From the NCBI GenBank assembly GCA_020634315.1, contig JACKBV010000037.1, forward strand, positions 1 to 39,535: a DNA stretch of 39,535 nt. Reading direction: 5' to 3'. The notes under the pieces are model-generated. The model was not told the DNA's origin, searched no databases, and was given only the letters and a program-made list of their open reading frames with translations. Positions 1 through 7,205 of this stretch are shown here, in pieces (the stretch's first letter is position 1; every line of letters starts with the position of its first letter). The DNA is from Ardenticatenaceae bacterium (GTDB taxonomy: Bacteria > Chloroflexota > Anaerolineae > Promineifilales > Promineifilaceae). Position numbers and translations under genes: made by a program.

Positions 1-22
1 GAGAGAGGAGTGTGGAGGGTAG

Positions 23-1036
23 ATGTTTAAGGCGATAGAAACGAGGCCGGGGGAATTGCGGCGGGTGACGACGATTACGCATGAACGGCCGTTACATGAA
101 GTGAAGTTAGCGGTGATGGGTGAGCCATTGCTGGTGCAGACCAATGACGAAGCTTTGCTGGCGGCAGCGGTAGATACATTTGGCCGTTTTCCTGCGCCGC
201 CAGCAGATCGAGAACCGCTGGTGATACAGGTGTTGGTACGGGGTGGCGCACGCGCAGATGAACCTGCCCCCGCTGCTCATCCCCGGCTGCGCGTCCACAA
301 TCAGCGCCATCTGGTTTATCTCAGTGTGGGTGAGGGGAATACGGCCGTTGCCGATATACACGCCGGTTTTGCCTTCGCCATGCTCGACCCGGTGCTGGCT
401 CAAGACGTTTCCTTTGTGCGCCACACCTTCATTGAGTCCATGCCGCAAATTTTGTTGGGAGGGCGTGGGTATGTGGCCGTTCACGCTGCCTGCGTTGTCA
501 AAAATGGCGTCAGCCTGATGCTGTGCGCCCCGGCGGGAACTGGCAAATCAACATTGGCCTTCACTTGCTTGCGTCACGGCTACCAGATTTTGGCGGAGGA
601 TGTGGTGCAGGTGCGGGCAACGCCTCCGATGCAGCTTTGGGGACTTCCCTGGAAATTTCACTTGCTGCCTGATGCGGTGCGCTTTTTCCCGGAGCTGGCG
701 CAGCGCGAAGCGTACTTGCAAACCAACGGCGAATGGAAGCTGGAGCTGGAACTGGATGTTTTGTACCCTGGCCGCGCGGTCACGCAGGCTGCGGCCGGGC
801 GCGTGATCTTTTTGGAGCGGAACCATGATTTGCCAGCTTGCCTGGAACTGTTGTCAGCCGAGGAAGCTCGTGCGCGTTTTGAGGTGATCTGGTCTTGGGA
901 TTTACCCTGGCCGGAGGCGTATGAGCAGCAGTTGGAGACGCTGTTGGCGCAGGGGGTTTATCGGCTGCGCATGGATGGCTCGCCCGATGATGCCGTTGCT
1001 TTGCTGGACGAGTTGGTGCAAACAGAGACAACATGA
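23..1036 (+). CDS. HPr kinase-like P-loop protein (HprK/LasK-like)
   Basis: A 337-residue protein with a P-loop reading APAGTGKS at about residues 169-176, preceded by HAACV (about 154-158) as in the C-terminal kinase domain of HPr(Ser) kinase/phosphorylase. The N-terminal 140 residues match nothing I can name. Proteins of this type, without a partner HPr, occur in lasso-peptide and related peptide-modification clusters, where some phosphorylate a precursor peptide, and also beside polysaccharide genes. A purine-rich GGAGGG lies just before the ATG. The gene overlaps the next one by 4 bases (ATGA), so the two are translationally coupled. The upstream neighbours are cut off by the window edge, so the substrate cannot be read from context. 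The fold is fairly certain; the function is inferred. Confidence 0.72.
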   Translation: MFKAIETRPGELRRVTTITHERPLHEVKLAVMGEPLLVQTNDEALLAAAVDTFGRFPAPPADREPLVIQVLVRGGARADEPAPAAHPRLRVHNQRHLVYLSVGEGNTAVADIHAGFAFAMLDPVLAQDVSFVRHTFIESMPQILLGGRGYVAVHAACVVKNGVSLMLCAPAGTGKSTLAFTCLRHGYQILAEDVVQVRATPPMQLWGLPWKFHLLPDAVRFFPELAQREAYLQTNGEWKLELELDVLYPGRAVTQAAAGRVIFLERNHDLPACLELLSAEEARARFEVIWSWDLPWPEAYEQQLETLLAQGVYRLRMDGSPDDAVALLDELVQTETT

Positions 1037-2199
1037 ATGCCTATTACGACCATCGTCGCTTAAATCGAATGTTAGGGGAGTTGGTTTCCTGGCTGCAACT
1101 GCGAGAGCCGGAACAGTTACGGCAAAATATGGCCGCCTGGGACACGGCCGATTGGCAGACGATGCAGTTGGCGATTTTGATGCAAGGGGTTGGCCCTTAT
1201 TTGCATGTAACATTGCCGGAAACGGCCGTTTACCCCCAGCTGCCCCCCTTTTTGCAAACCTGGCTGGCCGAGCAATATGACATGAACCGGCAGCGCTTGC
1301 AGCGTATGCGTGCCGAACTGGCAGAAATTGTGCAGCAAACGCGCCAGGCCGGCATCCCCATCATGCCGCTCAAGGGCAGCATCCTTGCCTGGCAATATTA
1401 CCCGCAGCCATGGCTGCGCCCTATGGCCGACCTCGACATTCTCATTCGCCCCGCCGACCGGCAAGGGATGATCGCCATTCTCCAACGTCTGGGCTACTGC
1501 TTTGATCCCGGTGACAGCAACGAACACGCCCAGCACATGGTTTTCAAGAATCCGGGAGCGGCCGTTGTTTCGTTGAGCGGCGAGCACCCCGACAACCCAC
1601 GTCCGGTAGAGGTGCATTGGGCGCTGCGTAAAGGGGCGTGGGGAGATATTAGCAGTTGTGATTTTACGGAGCAGATGTGGGCGACGGCGACGGAAACGGC
1701 CGAAGGCACCTGGCAGCCAACCGTGACAGTGTTGGCCGAATATGTTGCCTTTCATGCCAGTTATCATTTGTTGTTTCGCTCTGGACGCCTGATACATTTG
1801 CTCGATTTGGCGCTGCTAAGTGGGGAATTACGGCCGTTTACCCCAACTTATCCCAATTGGATGTATCCGGCGCTGCAATTAACGGCGCGGGCGCTGCCAC
1901 ACTTGTTTCACTTTGACCTGACGCCGTTGCGTGCGCTGACGCATCCGCGTGTCGTGGCCTGGGCCGATGATGTGCCGCTAGACGGCCGTTGCGGACTTTC
2001 GTCAGCTTTGCCGCCCCATTTGGTGCCGCGTGCGCGTCTGCATTGGAATCGTTGGTGGCCGAGCGTGTGGCGCTTACGCCTGGGATATTACCATTTGCCG
2101 CTGCCGCTGGCTTATGCGCAGCATTTTCGGGAGTGGGGTGTGCGCCTGTGGCACAAATCGCGGACGCGGCGCCAGCCGGAATCGCTCTTCCGCCCGTGA
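1033..2199 (+). CDS. Nucleotidyltransferase family protein (NTP_transf_5-like)
   Basis: A 388-residue protein. Around residues 112-140 it carries the family hallmark: an LKG lysine (K114) followed by RPMADLDIL, whose two aspartates (D133, D135) form the DxD metal site of nucleotidyltransferases. The family (the PF14907 type) is poorly characterised. It recurs next to HprK-like kinases, PqqD-like proteins and asparagine-synthetase-like enzymes in peptide-modification and exopolysaccharide clusters. Its ATG overlaps the stop of the kinase-like gene, so the two probably act in one pathway. It ends 49 bases from a convergent gene. No signal peptide or membrane segment is visible. The family call is firm; the substrate is unknown. 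Confidence 0.75.
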   Translation: MNAYYDHRRLNRMLGELVSWLQLREPEQLRQNMAAWDTADWQTMQLAILMQGVGPYLHVTLPETAVYPQLPPFLQTWLAEQYDMNRQRLQRMRAELAEIVQQTRQAGIPIMPLKGSILAWQYYPQPWLRPMADLDILIRPADRQGMIAILQRLGYCFDPGDSNEHAQHMVFKNPGAAVVSLSGEHPDNPRPVEVHWALRKGAWGDISSCDFTEQMWATATETAEGTWQPTVTVLAEYVAFHASYHLLFRSGRLIHLLDLALLSGELRPFTPTYPNWMYPALQLTARALPHLFHFDLTPLRALTHPRVVAWADDVPLDGRCGLSSALPPHLVPRARLHWNRWWPSVWRLRLGYYHLPLPLAYAQHFREWGVRLWHKSRTRRQPESLFRP

Positions 2200-2248
2200 C
2201 AACCGAGCGCGATTAGCGGTTGGTTGATCCCAGAGAACGACGCGTTCC

Positions 2249-3157
2249 TCAAGAATTTGCATCTGGCTGCTGCCCAATTTCAAATCCGGCAAGATGCTCC
2301 AACGCTTTCACCAGGGCATGATTGCCATCACCGCCCAATCCCTGCTGCTGCAAGGTGCGGTAAAATTGGAAAACTTGCGCCACGCCGGGCAGGGGCACGC
2401 CAAGTTGGTCGGCGGCTTGCAAGACCAGGCGCAAATCCTTTTGTTGTAAATCAATGGTGAAGCCGGGTCGCCAATCGCGGTTGATGACCTGTGGCCCACG
2501 ATTGCTGAGCATCCAACTACCGGCAGCACCACCGGATACGGCCGTTAACGTCTTCTCCAAATCCAGCCCGCCAGCTTGCGCAAACAGCAGCGCCTCGCCC
2601 ACCGCCTGCATCGTGACGACAACCAAAATTTGATTGACCAGTTTCACCATTTGCCCGGCACCGCTGGGGCCGACATGGGTGATTGTCTTGCCCATTGCCT
2701 GGAAAGCAGGCAGTGCGCGTTCAAATTGCGCCGCGTCGCCGCCCACCATGATGCTTAATGTGCCTTTTGCTGCGCCTTCGCTGCCGCCACTAATTGGCGC
2801 GTCCAGCATATGCACCCCTTTTTCGGCCAATTTGTTGGCTATCTCTTTGGTGGCAATCGGGCTGATGGTGCTGTGATCGACAATGAGCGCCCCAGGCTGT
2901 GCGCCATCTATGACACCATTTTCGCCGAGAATGACGGCCTGCACATCTGGTGTGTCGCTGACACAGACAAAGGTGATGTCGCTGTGCGCGGCGACATCTG
3001 CCGGGCTGCTGCCCGCAGTGGCTCCGGCGGCCACCAGGTCATCCATGCGGCTGGCGGTGCGATTCCACACGCGTACAGCGAAGCCTGCTTTGAGTAAGTT
3101 GTGGGCCATGCCGCGCCCCATGATGCCCAGGCCAATAAAACCGACTTTTTCTGCCAT
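2249..3157 (-). CDS. NAD(P)-dependent beta-hydroxyacid dehydrogenase (3-HIBADH/GlxR family)
   Basis: A 302-residue protein of normal family length. The N-terminal Rossmann motif GLGIMGRGMAHNL (about residues 8-20) binds NAD(P). The substrate motif DAPISGGSEGAAKGTL lies near residues 118-133, and GPSGAGQMVKLVNQ near 163-176 supplies the catalytic lysine. Family members reduce tartronate semialdehyde or oxidise 3-hydroxyisobutyrate and related 3-hydroxyacids. The ATG is preceded by GGAGG at a 5-base spacing, a strong ribosome site. It follows the amidase gene on the same strand but lies behind a hairpin with a T tract, so it is probably transcribed separately. The sequence does not settle which hydroxyacid is used. 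Confidence 0.88.
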   Translation of the reverse strand: MAEKVGFIGLGIMGRGMAHNLLKAGFAVRVWNRTASRMDDLVAAGATAGSSPADVAAHSDITFVCVSDTPDVQAVILGENGVIDGAQPGALIVDHSTISPIATKEIANKLAEKGVHMLDAPISGGSEGAAKGTLSIMVGGDAAQFERALPAFQAMGKTITHVGPSGAGQMVKLVNQILVVVTMQAVGEALLFAQAGGLDLEKTLTAVSGGAAGSWMLSNRGPQVINRDWRPGFTIDLQQKDLRLVLQAADQLGVPLPGVAQVFQFYRTLQQQGLGGDGNHALVKALEHLAGFEIGQQPDANS

Positions 3158-3186
3158 GATACCTCCGCTTTGCGAATTGATTTCAA

Positions 3187-3215
3187 AAAAACGCGGTTTC
3201 TGGAACCGGGTTTTT
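3187..3215 (-). terminator. Intrinsic terminator after the amidase gene
   Basis: A 12-bp stem (3187-3198 pairing with 3204-3215, one mismatch) with loop TCTGG. On the minus strand a run of seven T residues follows. It sits between the stop of the amidase gene and the start of the dehydrogenase gene. Confidence 0.6.
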
Positions 3216-3257
3216 CCGTGGATGCAAGGATTGACAGCTATCGTAAAGCGTCAACCG

Positions 3258-4757
3258 TTAATCGTCAATGGCAGATGGCCGCTTGTGAAACCAGGGGCGT
3301 GCTGTTTCAAGCTGGCCTGCCAGGCTGAATAATGTGGCTTCGTCGCCAAAACGGCCCATGAAGTGCAGGCCGATTGGCAGCCCGGCGGCATTCCAATGCA
3401 AAGGCACAGACATGGCGGGCTGCCCGGTGATGTTGCACAGGGGCGGATAGGGAATGAAGTCAAAGATGCGTTTGGCGGCGGGTTCGGTTGCGCCGGTGGC
3501 GGCCAGCAGCCAGCCTGCATTGAGCCGGTTGACGAGTCCCATCAGCAGCTTTTCGATGGGGCGCGGCTGAAGCTGACCGATGGGAAAGGGGGGCATCGCC
3601 AGGGTGGGCGTGAGCAGGACATCGTAGTGGGTGAAAAATTGGCCGATGCTGCGTGCGCTTTGTTGCAAGTAGCGAACGGCCGTTACGTATTCTACGGCCG
3701 TAACCGTTTGCCCCAGCAATCCCATGACCCAGGTGCTTGGCTCGTAGTCGCGGTGGGATGGGGAACGGCCGTTTATCTGCATAGAAAATTCAATGTCAGC
3801 GCGTGCCTGGGCGGCAATGACGGTGGTGTATGCTTGCCGCAATTGTTCGCCGTGCAGCGCCGGTGTCGCTTCCTCGACAATGTGCCCTAATTCTTGCAGC
3901 AGTTGTGCCGTTTCTCCGGCGGCACGCAGGCAGTCATCGTGGACGTTGTGTCCCAAGAAGGGCTTGGTGGTGAAGGCGATGCGTAGTTGACCGGGCGGTG
4001 TGGTGGCGGCGGCGAGAAACGGCCGTTGTGGCGCTTCTGCATAATAAGGCGCACCTGCGTCGGGGCCAGCCGTCGCATCGAGCATGGCCGCGCTGTCACG
4101 CACCGAACGGCTGATGACATGTTCCACAGCCATGCCTTGCCATATTTCGCCGAGGTCGGGGCCGGTGGGATTGCGCCCGCGTGTCGGCTTGAGGCCAAAC
4201 ACGCCGCAGCAAGAAGCCGGGATGCGAATGGAGCCGCCGCCATCGCTGGCGCTGGCTAGAGGAACCATACCGGCGGCAACGGCCGTTGCCGAGCCGCCGC
4301 TGGAACCGCCCGGCGTGCGTGTCAGGTCCCACGGGTTCCGCGTTGGTCCCCAAAGTTCTGGCTCTGTGTAAGGTGTCAGGCCAAATTCGGGGGTGTTGGT
4401 TTTGCCGAGGAAGACGAGGCCGCTGGCGCGAAAGCGGCGCACCAATTCGGAATCATATGGGGCGATGAAATCGCGCCAGGCGCGGCTGCCATTGTTTAGC
4501 GGCAGTTCGGCAACCATGGTGAAGAGGTCTTTGAGCAGAAAGGGCACGCCGCGAAAGGGGCCTGTGGGCAGATCGCTTTGCGCGGCCAGGCGTGCCTGAT
4601 CATAAAAGGTGTGGATGACGGCGTTGAGGCGGGGATTGAGGCGCTCGATTTGGGAAACGGCCGTTTCCACCAATTCTAGCGGCGTTACCTGTCCGCTGCG
4701 CACCAGTTCTGCCAGTCCGAGGCCATCATATTGCACATATTCGCTTGCTGTGAGCAT
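3258..4757 (-). CDS. Amidase, amidase-signature family
   Basis: A 499-residue hydrolase of the Ser-cisSer-Lys amidase family. All three catalytic residues are visible: the lysine in VPFLLKDLF (about K76), the cis-serine in GGSSGGSATA (about S152) and the nucleophile in SDGGGSIRIPAS (about S176). The length is typical of stand-alone amidases. Nothing suggests GatA, since there are no gatB or gatC neighbours. Substrates in this family range from aryl and alkyl amides to carbamates and 6-aminohexanoate oligomers and cannot be chosen here. The gene carries five copies of the decamer AACGGCCGTT, the densest load in the window. It is divergent from the following oxidoreductase gene across a 132-bp gap. 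Confidence 0.9.
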   Translation of the reverse strand: MLTASEYVQYDGLGLAELVRSGQVTPLELVETAVSQIERLNPRLNAVIHTFYDQARLAAQSDLPTGPFRGVPFLLKDLFTMVAELPLNNGSRAWRDFIAPYDSELVRRFRASGLVFLGKTNTPEFGLTPYTEPELWGPTRNPWDLTRTPGGSSGGSATAVAAGMVPLASASDGGGSIRIPASCCGVFGLKPTRGRNPTGPDLGEIWQGMAVEHVISRSVRDSAAMLDATAGPDAGAPYYAEAPQRPFLAAATTPPGQLRIAFTTKPFLGHNVHDDCLRAAGETAQLLQELGHIVEEATPALHGEQLRQAYTTVIAAQARADIEFSMQINGRSPSHRDYEPSTWVMGLLGQTVTAVEYVTAVRYLQQSARSIGQFFTHYDVLLTPTLAMPPFPIGQLQPRPIEKLLMGLVNRLNAGWLLAATGATEPAAKRIFDFIPYPPLCNITGQPAMSVPLHWNAAGLPIGLHFMGRFGDEATLFSLAGQLETARPWFHKRPSAIDD

Positions 4758-4889
4758 GGCTGTTTCCTTGGATAGTTGGTGAATGGGAAGCAGTTTCCCG
4801 ATTTCCGATTCCTGATTCCCATCCTAATGGTATTATGGTAGAGCCAGATGGGGTGTCAAGAAAATGAATGAGCGAAAAGGAGATGCAGC

Positions 4890-5876
4890 ATGAAAAAAGT
4901 TCGTTGGGGTTTATTATCTACAGCCAATATCAACCGCCGTGTGATTCCGGCGATTCGCATGTCGGAGCGGGGTGAATTAACGGCCGTTGCCAGCCGATCC
5001 CTGTCCAGCGCCACCGCCTATGCGGACAAATGGGAAATCCCGCACGCATTTGACAGTTACGAGGCAATGCTCAATTCTGACATGGTGGATGCCGTGTACA
5101 TCAGTTTGCCCAACCATTTACATGCCGAATGGAGCATTTACGCTTTGCAGCATGGCAAACATGTGTTGTGCGAGAAGCCATTTGCCATCACCCTGGATGA
5201 AGTAGACGCGATGATTGCCGCCGCGCAAGCAACCGGCAATGTGCTGGCGGAGGCGTTTATGTATCGCCACCATCCACAGACGAAAATTGCGCAAGAGTGG
5301 GTGCGAAACGGCCGTTTAGGCGACATCAAACTGGTACGGGCCGCATTCAATTTCCGTTTCGGCACCCGCGATAACATTCGGCTGGTGCCAGAGTGGGGCG
5401 GCGGCTGCCTCTGGGATGTTGGCGTGTACCCGTTGAGCCTGGCGCAAGCCATTATGGGCGAAACGCCACAATCGGTATTGGGCAGTCAATGGATCGGGGA
5501 TACCGGCGTGGATGAATTCTTTACCGCACAAATGCAGTACAGCGGTGGCCGCATGGCGCAAATCGCCTCCGCCTTTTGCTCCCCCTTCTACACAACGGCC
5601 GAGATTATCGGGACGGATGGGCGCTTAACGATGAATCGGCCGTTTGTCGGGCATGACAATGCTGACCGGCGTCTCTTGTTCCACCCGGCAGAGGGTGAGC
5701 CGCAAGAAATCTCCGTGCCAGAGATGGAGCTTTATTTGGGTGAGGTCGAGGATATGCACGCGGCAATTCTGGATGGACAGCCCAATTACCTGTCATTGAC
5801 AGAAACGCGCAATCATGTCAAGACGGTGCTGGCGCTGTATGAATCGGCGCAAACGGGGCAGGTGGTAACGCTGTAA
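4890..5876 (+). CDS. Gfo/Idh/MocA family oxidoreductase
   Basis: A 328-residue protein. The N-terminal NAD(P)-binding fold starts with a GLLSTANI turn rather than the usual GxGxxG. The family signature CEKPFA sits near residues 96-101, with its lysine in the expected place, and is followed by the second-domain region AEAFMYRHHPQ. Relatives include dihydrodiol dehydrogenases, D-xylose dehydrogenases and inositol dehydrogenases, so a sugar or polyol substrate is likely but unproven. The ATG lies 6 to 9 bases after AAAAGGAG, a good ribosome site. A strong terminator follows directly, so it is probably monocistronic. Confidence 0.88.
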   Translation: MKKVRWGLLSTANINRRVIPAIRMSERGELTAVASRSLSSATAYADKWEIPHAFDSYEAMLNSDMVDAVYISLPNHLHAEWSIYALQHGKHVLCEKPFAITLDEVDAMIAAAQATGNVLAEAFMYRHHPQTKIAQEWVRNGRLGDIKLVRAAFNFRFGTRDNIRLVPEWGGGCLWDVGVYPLSLAQAIMGETPQSVLGSQWIGDTGVDEFFTAQMQYSGGRMAQIASAFCSPFYTTAEIIGTDGRLTMNRPFVGHDNADRRLLFHPAEGEPQEISVPEMELYLGEVEDMHAAILDGQPNYLSLTETRNHVKTVLALYESAQTGQVVTL

Positions 5877-5888
5877 TTGAGCGCATTG

Positions 5889-5936
5889 TCTGGCGTATTG
5901 CGTACGCGTTTCTTGTACGCAATACGCCAGATATTT
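5889..5936 (+). terminator. Intrinsic terminator after the Gfo/Idh/MocA gene
   Basis: A perfect 17-bp inverted repeat (5889-5905 and 5915-5931) with a 9-base loop, followed on the plus strand by TATTTTT. It lies just after the stop codon of the plus-strand gene. The hairpin also lies just beyond the end of the convergent minus-strand gene, but no T tract follows in that direction. Confidence 0.82.
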
Positions 5937-6992
5937 TTACGCTAATCCTTGCCGCTCGATGGCTTCATCCAAAATGCGATTGACCAGTTCCTCATAGCTC
6001 CAGCCGCCAGCCTGCGCTTCAATGCACAGGTCTGAATAGCCAGGGTTGAGACCGGGCAAGGGGTTGATTTCCAGGATGTACGGCTTGTTGTTGTCGTGTT
6101 TGTCCAGGCGGAAATCGACGCGAGCGACATCCAGACAACCGGTGACACGGAAGGTAGCGGCCGTTAACCAATTCAGTTCTTCTACGACCTCTGGCGACAA
6201 AGGCGCGGGGCACAAGTAGTGGAAATCGTCAGCCAGGTCTACCTTGATTTTGCTCGTGTAAATGCCCATTTCCTCAGGAGGATATTGGCTCATATCTACT
6301 TCCAATGGCGGGAAGAAGTGCAAGCCTCGTGAAATGCGCGGCGCATCCTCATTTTCTGGCAAACGCCAGGCGACAGGGCTGGTGAGATTGCCAACCATGC
6401 CCACCGTCACTTCGCGCCCTTCAATGAAACGCTCGACCAGCACCGGTTGATCGTAGCGGTCAAAAAGATGGCGTAATTGTCGGCGCATCTGCTCCTCGTT
6501 GTGGGCGATGGATTCGGCGCTGACACCCATGCCGGTGCCTTCGCGGCTTGGCTTGAGGAAAACGGGGAAGCGCATGTCGGGGTCGATTGGCTCGTTGGTG
6601 CGTTCAAACACCTGGAAAGGAGGTGTGGGGAGATTGTGGTAAGCCAACACGCGCTTTGTCATTGGTTTGTCCAGGGTGAGCGCCAGCGTGAGAACGCGTG
6701 AGCCGGTGTAAGGAATGCGCAGCATTTCGAGAACGGCCGGGACGTGTGATTCACGAGAATCGCCAAAGTGCCCTTCACAAATATTGAAGCAAATATCTGG
6801 TTTGGTTTCGCGCAGTTGGTCGTAGAGGGTGATGTCTCCCTCAAGGAAGAAGACGTCATGTCCACGCGCAGCAATGGCTGCCATGATGGCGTCGATTGTT
6901 TTTTCTGAGTCCAGATCATCCCACATGTCAGGAGACGTGCCAGGGGGAAGGGGAGCATTTTTTTTCAAATTCGCCAGGAGTGCTACACGCAT
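5937..6992 (-). CDS. D-alanine--D-alanine ligase family ATP-grasp protein
   Basis: A 351-residue ATP-grasp ligase. The N-terminal part has the GDITLYDQL and FNICEGHFGDSRE segments typical of the D-Ala-D-Ala ligase fold. The ATP-grasp core includes PVFLKPSREGTGMGV, VERFIEGREVTVG and the metal-binding end LEINPLPGLNPGYSD. Members make D-Ala-D-Ala for peptidoglycan or join other amino acids or carboxylates. The open frame extends further upstream, but the start at 6992 is preferred: it gives the family N terminus MRVALLANL and has GGAAAAGGAAAA just before it. No cell-wall genes are nearby, so a role outside wall synthesis is possible. Confidence 0.85.
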   Translation of the reverse strand: MRVALLANLKKNAPLPPGTSPDMWDDLDSEKTIDAIMAAIAARGHDVFFLEGDITLYDQLRETKPDICFNICEGHFGDSRESHVPAVLEMLRIPYTGSRVLTLALTLDKPMTKRVLAYHNLPTPPFQVFERTNEPIDPDMRFPVFLKPSREGTGMGVSAESIAHNEEQMRRQLRHLFDRYDQPVLVERFIEGREVTVGMVGNLTSPVAWRLPENEDAPRISRGLHFFPPLEVDMSQYPPEEMGIYTSKIKVDLADDFHYLCPAPLSPEVVEELNWLTAATFRVTGCLDVARVDFRLDKHDNNKPYILEINPLPGLNPGYSDLCIEAQAGGWSYEELVNRILDEAIERQGLA

Positions 6993-7029
6993 GATTTTTC
7001 CTTTTCCGAAAGAGATTGGTAACAAGATA

Positions 7030-7059
7030 AAACCCACCGCTTGTAAAAGTGGTGGGTTT
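7030..7059 (-). terminator. Probable terminator after the GH5-like/NHL gene
   Basis: A 12-bp stem (7030-7041 with 7048-7059, one wobble pair) and a 6-base loop. On the minus strand it continues GGGTTTTATCTT. It lies between the stop of the glycosidase-like gene and the start of the ATP-grasp gene. The T tract is short, so confidence is moderate. Confidence 0.55.
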
Positions 7060-7205
7060 GTCGCGTTTGTTATTAACAAGGGCAGTATACTGTCAGGTGA
7101 GTTGGTTGTAATGCGTCATTTGTCGGATTTCGTTTGCCAGTATTGGCATCGGCGCTGTGTTCATTTGCGCCGGTGTTTTTATAGGCAGGCGATCAACAAG
7201 GATGG

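Noticed and set aside
1117..1797. Long open frame on the minus strand opposite the nucleotidyltransferase gene
   Set aside because: It lies fully inside a well-supported gene, has no recognisable domain and no ribosome site, and reads as an antisense shadow.
7148..7177. Hairpin with T tract on the plus strand
   Set aside because: No plus-strand gene lies upstream of it, and on the minus strand there is no T tract. I could not assign a role.
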